A DNA stretch of 25,733 nt from Chloroflexota bacterium (GTDB taxonomy: Bacteria; Chloroflexota; Dehalococcoidia; JACQGW01), in contig JACQGW010000047.1 of assembly GCA_016199325.1 (NCBI GenBank), forward strand, positions 1 through 25,733, written 5' to 3'. The notes under the pieces were generated by a model that was given only the letters and a program-made list of their open reading frames with translations, did no database searches and had not been told where the DNA came from. This document shows, piece after piece, positions 16,277 to 23,246 of the stretch. Numbering within the stretch: the stretch's first letter is position 1; each line of letters starts with the position of its first letter. The position numbers and the translations under genes are program-made.

Positions 16277-17292
16277 GGCAAGCAATGGCGACGATTGGCT
16301 ACTCGGCGATGCTCGAACAGTTCCGGCCGAACGACCTCCTGCGCTGGTGCCGGCTCTCCGAAGAGGTCGGCTTCACGTCGATCATGGCTTCCGACCATTT
16401 CAACCCGTGGACGCCGCGGGGCCAGGCGGTGTTCGTCTGGTCGTGGCTTGGCGCCGTTGGCGTGCAGACCCGAATGCGCCTCGGGACGGGCGTGACGCCC
16501 CCCGGCTACCGTTCCCACCCGGCGATTGTCGCCCAGGCAGCGGCAACGCTGGAGGCGATGTTCCCCGGCCGGTTCTGGCTCGGGCTGGGCGCCGGCGAGG
16601 CCCTGAACGAGCACATCCTCGCCGAATACTGGCCGGAGGCGCCCACCCGGGTCGAGAAGCTGTACGAGGCGATTGATCTCATCCGGAAGCTCTTCACGGG
16701 CAAGAACGTGCGGCATCAGGGCAAGTACTTCCAGATGGAGACCGCCCGGCTCTACACGCTGCCGGCGACCCCGCCGCCGATCTACGTGGCGACCTCCGGT
16801 CCGGTCAACGCCGAGCGAACCGGGCGCTTTGCCGACGGCATCATCACCGTGGGCGCCGCCGACGAGAAGATCCGGATGCTCATGGGCCGTTTCGAGAAGG
16901 GGGCGCGCGAGGCGGGCAAGGACCCGGCGAAGATGCCGCGCATCATTCAGCTCCACGTCTCGTACGCTGCAACCGGGGAACAGGCGACAGAGCAGGCCAT
17001 GACCGAGTGGCCCAACGGCGGTATGCGCTTCCCGAAACAGGACATCCGTACGCCGGAGGACTTCGAGGCGATCCGACCGCTGGTCCGGCCGGAGGACTTC
17101 GCCGGCCGCGTCCTGATCTCGGCCGATATCGAAGAACACCGCGCCCACGTCCAGCGTTACCTGGACCTCGGATTCACCGAGGTCTACCTGCACAACGTGG
17201 GGGCCAACCAGGAGGAGTTCCTTCAGGCGTACGGCCGCCACGTGCTGCCGAGGCTGCGAATGCCTGAGTCCGGCCCAGCGGCTGAACGCTGA
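16273..17292 (+). CDS. F420-dependent luciferase-like oxidoreductase (LLM class, G6PDH-related)
   Basis: This 339-residue TIM-barrel flavin/F420 protein belongs to the bacterial luciferase-like group that includes F420-dependent glucose-6-phosphate dehydrogenase and Mer. Seen are TIGYSAMLEQFRPNDLLRW at the N-terminus, SDHFNPW near 40-46, GTGVTPPGYRSHPAIVAQAA near 73-92 and GLGAGEALNEHIL near 104-116. ATG 16273 overlaps the cofE stop as ATGA; ATG 16285 has a weak GAGG upstream and may be used instead, shortening the protein by 4 residues. The link to cofE strongly supports F420 rather than FMN as cofactor. The substrate is unknown; sugars, alcohols or enones are all possible in this family. 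Confidence 0.9.
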   Translation: MRQAMATIGYSAMLEQFRPNDLLRWCRLSEEVGFTSIMASDHFNPWTPRGQAVFVWSWLGAVGVQTRMRLGTGVTPPGYRSHPAIVAQAAATLEAMFPGRFWLGLGAGEALNEHILAEYWPEAPTRVEKLYEAIDLIRKLFTGKNVRHQGKYFQMETARLYTLPATPPPIYVATSGPVNAERTGRFADGIITVGAADEKIRMLMGRFEKGAREAGKDPAKMPRIIQLHVSYAATGEQATEQAMTEWPNGGMRFPKQDIRTPEDFEAIRPLVRPEDFAGRVLISADIEEHRAHVQRYLDLGFTEVYLHNVGANQEEFLQAYGRHVLPRLRMPESGPAAER

Positions 17293-17311
17293 GCCCTGTC
17301 GCCGAGACCAG

Positions 17312-18073
17312 ATGGATCACATCGTCGTGCGCGCGCTGTCCAAGCAGTTCGCCGGGCCTGCTCGGTCGATCGAGGCGCTCCGGGACGTCGACCTGACGGT
17401 CGGGCGCGGGCGCTTCGTGTCGGTCATCGGCAGAAGCGGCTGCGGCAAGTCGACCCTGCTGCGGATCGTCGGCGGGCTCGTCGAGCCCTCGGCGGGGACC
17501 GTGGTCATCGGCGGTCTGCCGCCACAGGAGGCCCAGCGCCGCAAGAGCATCGGCTTCGTCTTCCAGGATCCTGGCCTGCTCCCCTGGCGGACGGTGACGG
17601 CCAACGTCGAGCTCTCGCTGGAGGTGAATCGGTCGGCCAACCGGCGGCGGCCGCGCGGCACTGCCGACCTGCTCGACCTGGTCGGGCTGAGCAGCTTCCA
17701 CGACGCCTATCCGCACCAACTGTCGGGGGGCATGCAGCAGCGGGTCGCCATCGCCCGCGCGCTCGTCCACTACCCGAGCATCCTGCTCATGGACGAGCCC
17801 TTCGGGGCGCTCGACGAGATCACGCGGGCGCACATGCGCTACGAGCTCCTGCACATCTGGGGCCGAACCGGCAAGACTGTCCTCTTCGTGACGCACAGCA
17901 TCGCCGAGGCCATCGTCCTCTCGGACGCCGTCGTCGTCCTTGCCGGCCAGCCGGGGCGGCTGCGTGAGGTGGTGCCGATAGAGCTGCCACGCCCGCGCGA
18001 CGAGTCCATCGAGCGATCCCCGGCGTTCCTGGAATACGCCGCGCGGCTCCGCGCAGCCCTGCTGGAGCGATAA
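17312..18073 (+). CDS. ABC importer ATPase (nitrate/sulfonate/taurine/pyrimidine type)
   Basis: This 253-residue ATPase carries Walker A GRSGCGKST (40-48), Q-loop FQDPGLLPW (84-92), signature LSGGMQQR (137-144), Walker B ILLMDEP (157-163) and switch His195. The Q-loop and overall sequence match the SsuB/TauB/ThiZ group. It energises uptake through the permease whose start is 3 nt after its stop. The start at ATG 17312 lies 19 nt after the F420-dependent oxidoreductase, so it belongs to the same operon. Confidence 0.95.
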   Translation: MDHIVVRALSKQFAGPARSIEALRDVDLTVGRGRFVSVIGRSGCGKSTLLRIVGGLVEPSAGTVVIGGLPPQEAQRRKSIGFVFQDPGLLPWRTVTANVELSLEVNRSANRRRPRGTADLLDLVGLSSFHDAYPHQLSGGMQQRVAIARALVHYPSILLMDEPFGALDEITRAHMRYELLHIWGRTGKTVLFVTHSIAEAIVLSDAVVVLAGQPGRLREVVPIELPRPRDESIERSPAFLEYAARLRAALLER

Positions 18074-18076
18074 CCG

Positions 18077-18910
18077 ATGCAGCGCGCCGAACGGGTCGCT
18101 CTGGCTCTCCAGGCGCAGCGCGGGCGCTCTGTTCGCGGGTTTCCGCTCGCGCAGCACTGGCCGGCGCTGGCGGTGTTCCTGGCCATCGGACTCGGCTGGG
18201 AGGCGGGGGTTCGCTGGACACGCACCCCTGCCTACCTGATCCCGGCGCCGTCGGCGATCCTGGCCCGTGCTGCCGGCGACCTGCCGTACTTCCTCGGCGA
18301 GGCCGCCGTGACCTTCGCCGAGGCCATGGCGGGACTGGCGCTGGCGAGTGTCGTCGCCCTGTCGGCGGCGGTGCTCATGTCGCACGCCCGGTGGGCCGAG
18401 CGGGCGTTGTTTCCGCTGGCCGTGGCCGTCAAGGTGACGCCGGTGGTGGCGATTGCGCCGCTGCTGGTGCTCTGGCTCGGCTTCGGCCCGGCGCCCAAGA
18501 TTGTCGTCGCCGCGCTGATCAGCTACTTCCCGATTCTCTCGAACGCGATGACCGGCTTCCGTTCGGTCAATCCGCGCGCGCTCGAGTTCCTCCGGTCGCT
18601 GGCCGCCTCGCCGGCCGAGGTCTTCTGGAAGCTCCGGCTGCCGCACGCGCTGCCCTACCTGTTCAGCGCCTACAAGGTGTCGGCCACGCTCAGCGTCGTC
18701 GGCGCCTTCGTCGCCGAATGGGTTGGCGCCGACCGCGGCCTGGGGCACGTCATCATCCTCGCCAACTCCAACCTGGACATGACGACGCTGGCGGCGGCCG
18801 TTCTGGTGCTGGCCATCATCGGCATCGCGCTCTACCTGCTCGTCGACGCGCTCGAGCGCCACTGGCTATTCTGGCACGAATCGATCCTCTCAACCAAGGA
18901 GGGAGAATGA
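18077..18910 (+). CDS. ABC importer permease (SsuC/TauC/ThiX type)
   Basis: This 277-residue inner-membrane protein has about six hydrophobic segments, starting near residues 27-45, 73-95, 112-135, 145-165, 210-230 and 240-262. The cytoplasmic EAA-type loop that docks the ATPase is seen at about 175-205 (SPAEVFWKLRLPHALPYLFS). It follows the ATPase by 3 nt, and its stop overlaps the start of the binding protein as ATGA. The likely substrate class is small organic (sulfonates, pyrimidines, amines); the sequence does not decide. Confidence 0.93.
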   Translation: MQRAERVALALQAQRGRSVRGFPLAQHWPALAVFLAIGLGWEAGVRWTRTPAYLIPAPSAILARAAGDLPYFLGEAAVTFAEAMAGLALASVVALSAAVLMSHARWAERALFPLAVAVKVTPVVAIAPLLVLWLGFGPAPKIVVAALISYFPILSNAMTGFRSVNPRALEFLRSLAASPAEVFWKLRLPHALPYLFSAYKVSATLSVVGAFVAEWVGADRGLGHVIILANSNLDMTTLAAAVLVLAIIGIALYLLVDALERHWLFWHESILSTKEGE

Positions 18911-20301
18911 TGGGGCATTTGATACGGTCTCTTGTTGAAGACGTCACACCCGCAACTGGCTCTGCTGCTACGCTTGACAAGTCACCCGGCGGTCCCGCAC
19001 GCTCCCCGTCTGTCACGCTGAGCCGCAGCGAGTCACCCGGCGATCCCACGCGCGCCCCGTCTGTCATGCTGAGCCGCAGCGAAGCATCTCCCGATCGCTG
19101 CCGGTTCGAGGCGGGGAGATGCTTCGCTGCGGCTCAGCATGACGGGGTGGGGGGCACCCGTTCTGCCAGCGGCGTGGCGGATGCGCCAGTCAGCCGTCGA
19201 CGGTTCCTGGCAGCCTTCGTGGCAACCGCGATCTCCGGATCGCTCGGCGCCGCCTGCGCCTCCCAGCCGACGGCGCCATCGGCGACACCAACCCCGGCTC
19301 AGACGAAGGCGGTGGTGCCCGTGGCGCCCACACCCGTCCCGCCGACCGCGCCGGCGGCCCTGAAGGCTCCAAAGAAGCTGACCTTCATGGCCGGGTTCAA
19401 GGCCCAGGCCAACGTGAGCTTCGTCGGCGTCTACGTCGCCCAGGAGGTGGGCATGTTCAGAGACCAGCAGCTCGAGGTCGAGATCAAGCACTCGGCCGGC
19501 CAGGGCGAGCACGCCAAGCTGCTGGCTGCCAAGCAGGTCCACGTGATCACGGAGACGGCGTCGAGTCTGGTCAAGAACGTGACCGGCGAAGGCATCCCGT
19601 TCATCTCGCTAGCCGTCCTGACTCAGCGGGGCGATGGCGCGCTCGTCAGCTTGAAGTCGTCGGGGATCGACGAGCCGAAGAAGTTCGAGGGGAAGATCGT
19701 CGGCTACAAGGCCATTCCAACCTTCGAGTACATCGCGATGCTCAAGGCGGCCCGAGTCGACCGGTCCAAAGTTCGCGAGGTTTCGGTCGGGTTCGACGTC
19801 CGCGTCCTGACCGAGGGGAAGGTCGACGTCCTGCCGGTGTTCAAGTCGAACGAGCCGGACATCTTGCGCCGCCTCGGCTTCGAGCTCAACATCTTCGACC
19901 CCGCCGACTACGGCGTGCCCTCCATGGGCCAGATCTGGTCGACCCACCGGGAGCTGCTGGCCGCCGACCCGGACCTTTTCGAGCGATTCGTCAAGGCGGC
20001 GCTGAACGGCCTGAGCTACGCGCTGAAGAACCCGGGAGAGGCCATCGACCACGTCATGAAGTACGCGCCCAGAGAGGACCGCTCCCACCAGGAGTACATG
20101 CTCGCCGCCGAGAAGGAGAGCGCGCTGACCGACCAGACCCGAAAGCTGGGCCTGGGCTGGCAGACCGTCGAGCAGTGGGCGGAGCTTCAGGATGGGCTCG
20201 CCGAGTTCGGGCTGATTAAGAACCAGGTCGAGCCGCAGCTCTTTTTCGCCGACGCCATCCAGCGGAAGATCTACCGCGACGGCAAGCTGGTCTGGCCGTA
20301 G
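18907..20301 (+). CDS. ABC importer substrate-binding lipoprotein (NMT1/ThiY-like) with repeat-derived N-terminal extension
   Basis: ATG 18907 (or the adjacent ATG 18910) follows AAGGAGGGA and overlaps the permease stop, giving 464 residues. The mature NMT1/THI5-like domain begins near residue 150 (FVGVYVAQEVGMF) and runs to the C-terminus. It binds the imported ligand outside the membrane. The Tat motif SRRRFL is at residues 96-101 and the lipobox GAAC at 114-117, so about 95 residues precede a normal leader. Those residues are largely translated repeats: two 17-residue tandem units (26-42 and 43-59) and an 81-bp palindrome (about 54-80). GTG 19174 would give a 375-residue protein of normal leader length, but it has a poor ribosome-binding site. 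Which start is used is unknown. A pyrimidine, sulfonate or amine ligand is possible. Confidence 0.9.
   Translation: MMGHLIRSLVEDVTPATGSAATLDKSPGGPARSPSVTLSRSESPGDPTRAPSVMLSRSEASPDRCRFEAGRCFAAAQHDGVGGTRSASGVADAPVSRRRFLAAFVATAISGSLGAACASQPTAPSATPTPAQTKAVVPVAPTPVPPTAPAALKAPKKLTFMAGFKAQANVSFVGVYVAQEVGMFRDQQLEVEIKHSAGQGEHAKLLAAKQVHVITETASSLVKNVTGEGIPFISLAVLTQRGDGALVSLKSSGIDEPKKFEGKIVGYKAIPTFEYIAMLKAARVDRSKVREVSVGFDVRVLTEGKVDVLPVFKSNEPDILRRLGFELNIFDPADYGVPSMGQIWSTHRELLAADPDLFERFVKAALNGLSYALKNPGEAIDHVMKYAPREDRSHQEYMLAAEKESALTDQTRKLGLGWQTVEQWAELQDGLAEFGLIKNQVEPQLFFADAIQRKIYRDGKLVWP
18980..19081. repeat. Tandem direct repeat, 2 x 51 bp, in frame inside the binding-protein leader
   Basis: Unit 1 is 18980-19030 and unit 2 is 19031-19081; they differ at about ten positions. 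Each is exactly 17 codons, so the reading frame is kept and both encode a Ser/Pro/Arg-rich stretch. The second half of each unit is the left arm of the palindromic element that follows, and unit 2 runs directly into the complete copy. Confidence 0.88.
19063..19143. repeat. 81-bp palindromic element, copy 1 (inside a coding region)
   Basis: The arms 19063-19092 and 19114-19143 are perfect 30-bp inverted repeats around a 21-nt loop; the left arm starts GTCATGCTGAGCCGCAGCGA. This is the best-preserved copy and the only one within a gene. Its length, 81 bp, is a multiple of three and contains no stop in the gene's frame. Confidence 0.93.
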
Positions 20302-20317
20302 CAGCAGGGAGGGTCGC

Positions 20318-20722
20318 GTGAACGAGCAGCACGCGCGGGGGTTCATCGCCCGCAATCATCGAGGGGTGCTGGCGACCATCAAACGAGATGGTCGCCCTCA
20401 ACTGTCCCACATCGCCTACGCCCTCGACCACGATGGCTTGCTCAAGATCTCGGTCACCCAGGATCGCGCCAAGACGAAGAACGTCCGCCGCGATCCACGG
20501 GTGACGATGACGGTCGAGAGCGAGAGCTGGTATGAGTACGTGGTGGTCGAGGGCCACGCCGAGATTCAGGATCAGGACCCGATTCCCGACCTGCGGCGCA
20601 TCTACGAGATGATCGCGGGCCGGCCCCACCCGAACTGGCAGGAGTTCGACGAGGCGATGGTGCGTGACCGCCGCTGCATCCTGGCGATCCGTATCGAGCG
20701 CATCTATCCATTGACCGGGTAA
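20318..20722 (+). CDS. PPOX-class (pyridoxamine 5'-phosphate oxidase fold) F420-dependent protein
   Basis: This 134-residue split-beta-barrel protein resembles the short PPOX-class F420-dependent enzymes: ATIKRDGRPQLSHIAYALDHDG near 19-40, then RAKTKNVRRDPRVTMTVES near 50-68 and a YVVVEGHAEI strand near 74-83. Such proteins bind F420 (or FMN) and reduce unsaturated or quinone-like compounds. GTG 20318 is preceded by GGGAGGG with about 5 nt spacing and is 16 nt after the binding-protein gene, so it closes the operon that begins with the two DAO genes. F420 use is supported by cofE and the luciferase-like gene in the same unit. Confidence 0.88.
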   Translation: MNEQHARGFIARNHRGVLATIKRDGRPQLSHIAYALDHDGLLKISVTQDRAKTKNVRRDPRVTMTVESESWYEYVVVEGHAEIQDQDPIPDLRRIYEMIAGRPHPNWQEFDEAMVRDRRCILAIRIERIYPLTG

Positions 20723-20797
20723 CCGATCGGGGCGCTGTGCCGGCCCGGGGGCTGATCGGCCTGTGCGGAACGCGCTGCAAACTCGCCGGAATGACTA

Positions 20798-20826
20798 TTG
20801 ACAGGCCAGAAAACGTCCATTAGGAT
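20798..20826 (+). promoter_or_regulatory. Sigma-70-like promoter, TTGACA-N17-TAGGAT
   Basis: A perfect -35 box TTGACA at 20798-20803 and TAGGAT at 20821-20826 with 17-nt spacing. The start would be near 20833, about 170 nt before the next gene, leaving a long leader that can fold (20875-20911). Confidence 0.55.
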
Positions 20827-20874
20827 TCCGGTTGGCTTGTGGCCCATTCCGGAAACGGCGTCAAGACGGCAGGC

Positions 20875-20911
20875 CGCCCATCGTCTCTCCCAGGAATCGG
20901 GACGACGGGCG
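20875..20911 (+). other. Stem-loop in the leader upstream of the SprT-like gene
   Basis: CGCCCATCGTC (20875-20885) pairs with GACGACGGGCG (20901-20911) in 10 of 11 positions; the loop itself holds TCCC and GGG that can pair. It lies between two promoter-like sites in a gene-free stretch (20723-21003). No known riboswitch was recognised. No T-tract follows. Confidence 0.45.
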
Positions 20912-20953
20912 CGTGCTCCGGGCCCGGGTCGGCCGCAGAACAACCCTTGCACC

Positions 20954-20982
20954 TTGTCCTACGATACTCGCTCATGTAGACT
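20954..20982 (+). promoter_or_regulatory. Sigma-70-like promoter close to the SprT-like gene
   Basis: TTGTCC at 20954-20959, 17 nt, TAGACT at 20977-20982. The start would be near 20989, giving a short leader of about 15 nt before ATG 21004. It is weaker than the promoter at 20798 but better placed. Confidence 0.4.
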
Positions 20983-21003
20983 GTTTCCGGAGTAGAGCAG
21001 CTC

Positions 21004-21504
21004 ATGGTGACGTGTCCTGCGCACCAGGCGTTGTCTCCCGCGCCCAGTCTCTCTGTCCTCAACGAGCGCACCAACACGTGGCTGGCTCATCACCTGATGG
21101 CGATCTGGAACGAGTACTTTCCGGACGTCCCCTGCGTCAACCAGGTGGAGATCGAGTTTGCCCGCAGTTGGCGGCGCCGGCTCGGGGTGATCCGTCTCTC
21201 CGAAAGCGGCCGATGGACGTACATCGGCATCAACCACCTGCTCCAGCACCAGGCGGTGCCCGAGACGATCTGCGACGTCACCATCGCCCACGAGCTCGTC
21301 CACTACGCCCACGGCTTCGGGTCGCCGCTGCCGCGCCCTTACCGGCATCCCCATCACGGCAACGTCGTCACCCGGGAGCTGGTCAAACGCGGGCTGGGGG
21401 CCGAGCTGCAAGCCTACCAGTACTGGACGACCCACCACTGGTACCCATTCTACGAGGAGCAGGTCAACGCACGGCCGCGGCTGGCCGCCGTGCCGCTCTC
21501 ATGA
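21004..21504 (+). CDS. SprT-like zinc metalloprotein
   Basis: This 166-residue protein has a metal-binding HELVH motif at residues 96-100 and a third likely ligand in HHGN (117-120), followed by a helix (VTRELVKRGL). This matches the SprT/Spartan-like domain rather than a secreted peptidase, since there is no signal peptide. A C-terminal zinc ribbon, common in SprT, is absent. Proteins of this fold in eukaryotes cut DNA-protein crosslinks; the bacterial role is poorly known. ATG 21004 has only a weak GGAG 11 nt upstream, close to a promoter-like site. It is separated from the F420 operon by about 280 nt and is probably independent. Confidence 0.82.
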   Translation: MVTCPAHQALSPAPSLSVLNERTNTWLAHHLMAIWNEYFPDVPCVNQVEIEFARSWRRRLGVIRLSESGRWTYIGINHLLQHQAVPETICDVTIAHELVHYAHGFGSPLPRPYRHPHHGNVVTRELVKRGLGAELQAYQYWTTHHWYPFYEEQVNARPRLAAVPLS

Positions 21505-21608
21505 TCGCTCGGGAGAGCTCGTAGGAACTCGGGGGAGCGCAGGGGAGTTCCGTCGTGCTCAGTGGTGCATCCGACAAATCACTTGCTGATCCTGACTACT
21601 CTCCGTCC

Positions 21609-21689
21609 GTCATGCTGAGCCGCAGCGAAGCCTCTCCCCGGCGCGAATCAGCAACGACGGGGTGATGCTTCGCTGCGGCCCAGCATGAC
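21609..21689. repeat. 81-bp palindromic element, copy 2
   Basis: The same element as at 19063-19143, with identical total length. The left arm begins GTCATGCTGAGCCGCAGCGA at 21609 and the right arm ends CAGCATGAC at 21689, with two or three mismatches between arms. It is intergenic. Confidence 0.9.
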
Positions 21690-21730
21690 AATGGAGGCTG
21701 GCCAATCCCCAACAGATTTGCCGGATGCAC

Positions 21731-21805
21731 CACTCAGCCGCAGCGAAGCATCTCCTTTGCGGTGCCGGTTCCCGACCGAGGAGATGCTTCGCCGCAGCTC
21801 AGAGC
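21731..21805. repeat. Palindromic element, degenerate copy 3
   Basis: CTCAGCCGCAGCGAAGCATC near 21733 faces AGGAGATGCTTCGCCGCAGC near 21779, with arm ends missing and several mismatches. It lies 42 bp after copy 2 in the same orientation. Confidence 0.8.
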
Positions 21806-21818
21806 TTCTGCCGAGTTC

Positions 21819-22472
21819 CTAGCGGCCGACCGTCCCCCCTTTCAGGCGGTCGATGAGCTCCGAGGCCTGTCGCTTCGTCAGCTTGGCGGGCGGCTGGCCG
21901 AAGAGCTTTTTCGACTGCTCGTCCGCTTCTTCCTCGGTCATCTGCCGCTCGTTGCGCGCGATGGCGTAAATGGCGTTGACCTGGTTGGGCGTCGCCAGGA
22001 TACCATTCGGCGCGGCGCCGTTGCCGGTAGCCCAGCTCGTCGCGGGCCGCTCGTGCGCGGCGGGCGGCTGTTCGCCGACACCGCCCACCGGCTGCTCTGA
22101 GCGCCCCCGCGCGGGCGGTTCGTCGCCGCCCAGGACTTCGTCGCTCTCGCCCAGCTCCTCCAGCGCGACGACGCCCACGTTCACTGCATCCCGGAGCGCG
22201 CGCGCCTTCGAACGGGTCTCCGCCATACGGATGAGGCACGGCACCATCGCCCGCGCCACGTTCGTGGGCGACGCATCGCCGATGCCGTCGAAGGTGCCCT
22301 TCTCCGTCTCGACGGTGGCGTGACAGATGGCAACGTGCTCGTTGGCATCGGTCGGAATCTGGAGCAGCGTGGTCCTGATCGCCTTCAGCCCCTGCGCGTG
22401 CGCTTCGTCAAGCAAGCCCGCATAGAGGACGAAGGACTTTCCCTGCCGTTCGACGATAAACTCCTTCTTCAT
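21819..22472 (-). CDS. Putative single-strand annealing protein, Rad52/DdrA-like
   Basis: This 217-residue protein starts at ATG 22472: GGAGGT on the minus strand lies about 9-10 nt upstream, and the longer frame to 22508 adds 12 residues with no site. Residues 1-105 contain GIGDASPTNV and MAETRSKARALRDAVNVG (near 75-105), a pattern I associate with Rad52/DdrA-type annealing proteins. A Gly/Pro-rich linker of about 50 residues follows, then a C-terminal module (TPNQVNAIYAIARN to RQASELIDRL) found at the end of several phage and plasmid recombination proteins. Family membership is from memory of motifs and is moderate; it may simply be annotated hypothetical. A strong promoter lies at 22596-22623. 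No phage genes surround it. Confidence 0.62.
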   Translation of the reverse strand: MKKEFIVERQGKSFVLYAGLLDEAHAQGLKAIRTTLLQIPTDANEHVAICHATVETEKGTFDGIGDASPTNVARAMVPCLIRMAETRSKARALRDAVNVGVVALEELGESDEVLGGDEPPARGRSEQPVGGVGEQPPAAHERPATSWATGNGAAPNGILATPNQVNAIYAIARNERQMTEEEADEQSKKLFGQPPAKLTKRQASELIDRLKGGTVGR

Positions 22473-22595
22473 GAACACACCACCTCCGCACATCACTTCA
22501 GCACACAATGGTCGCCGTCAGGCAGCGCCGAACCCCGTCCGCCCTGCGGTGCTGGATCGAGCCGACGCCCAGAGACGAACAGATGTTCTATACGC

Positions 22596-22623
22596 ATTAT
22601 ACAGCAGCCCCGGGAAAAGTCAA
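22596..22623 (-). promoter_or_regulatory. Strong sigma-70-like promoter for the annealing-protein gene
   Basis: On the minus strand, TTGACT (22623-22618) and a perfect TATAAT (22601-22596) are separated by 16 nt. Transcription would begin near 22589 and give a leader of about 117 nt before ATG 22472. Confidence 0.7.
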
Positions 22624-22648
22624 GAGGTGATGCGCGCCGAAGGCCGGA

Positions 22649-23113
22649 TTACCGTTGGCCGGTCGGAGCCAGCGTGGCCCGGTCGAGCGCCCGTACGCCA
22701 CCCCAGCGCGTGACGATCTCGTCGTCGGCGCGATCGGCCACGTTCACCACCGCCAGGATGGACGTCTTCAGCTCGGTCCTGTCGCAGGTCGCCCCGATCA
22801 GCGTATGCTCGAAGACGATCCGGCCCTGTTCGTCCAGCCCGAACGCGCCGAAGCGCATGTCGGCCGTCTTGCGCAGCAGGTAATGCAGCAGGTCCGGGAC
22901 CAGGTCCGCGCCCTGGACCACGTACGACCGGGTGGTAATCGTGGCGTCGTCGTCCCCCCAGGGTGAGACTACCGTCTGCGCGCTGGCGCTGCCAAAGTAC
23001 ATGACGAAGGCTGGGACCTCCGGATGTGCCTCCACAAAGGCCCCGAACAGCTCTTGCATCCACGGCGCGATGCGCTCGTAGCAGGCGCGCTGAGCCACTG
23101 TCTCGAATTCCAT
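22649..23113 (-). CDS. YbjN-domain-like protein
   Basis: This 154-residue acidic, soluble protein has no signal peptide. Alternating strands and helices (FVMYFGSASAQTVV, YVVQGADLVPDLLHYLLRKT, FGAFGLDEQGRIVFEHTLIG) resemble the YbjN/type III secretion chaperone-like fold, widespread in Cyanobacteria and Chloroflexota with no settled function. The start at ATG 23113 is supported by AAGGAGGG on the minus strand (23122-23129) with 8 nt spacing. It stands alone, divergent from the amber-interrupted gene at 23247. The fold assignment is by pattern only. Confidence 0.7.
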   Translation of the reverse strand: MEFETVAQRACYERIAPWMQELFGAFVEAHPEVPAFVMYFGSASAQTVVSPWGDDDATITTRSYVVQGADLVPDLLHYLLRKTADMRFGAFGLDEQGRIVFEHTLIGATCDRTELKTSILAVVNVADRADDEIVTRWGGVRALDRATLAPTGQR

Positions 23114-23246
23114 CGTCGCTTCCCTCCTTCAGGTGAATGGCGCGACGCCTTCTTCAAGAACCATTCCACGCCGTCAGTTCGTCTGGTACGTGACTTGCAT
23201 TCCCGGACCGCGCGAGATCTTTCGTCTGGAAGCTCAGGACCGTCCG

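Larger units (their letters stand above)
21522..21821. repeat. 300-bp repeat block bounded by a perfect 11-bp inverted repeat
   Basis: TAGGAACTCGG (21522-21532) and CCGAGTTCCTA (21811-21821) are exact inverted copies. Between them there is no gene, only two palindromic elements (21609-21689 and about 21731-21805) and a shorter inverted repeat GGAACTC/GAGTTCC (21524-21530, 21545-21551). The right end includes the stop codon of the minus-strand gene. It could be a small non-autonomous mobile element (MITE) or a chance pairing around a repeat cluster; no target-site duplication was recognised. Confidence 0.5.

Noticed and set aside
18391..18906. Upstream extension of the binding-protein frame into the permease gene
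   Set aside because: The frame is open there only because of GC bias. The permease has clear membrane segments, and the ribosome-binding site sits at its end.
21524..21551. Rho-independent terminator after the SprT-like gene
   Set aside because: A 7-bp stem with a 14-nt loop and no T-tract is too weak to call.
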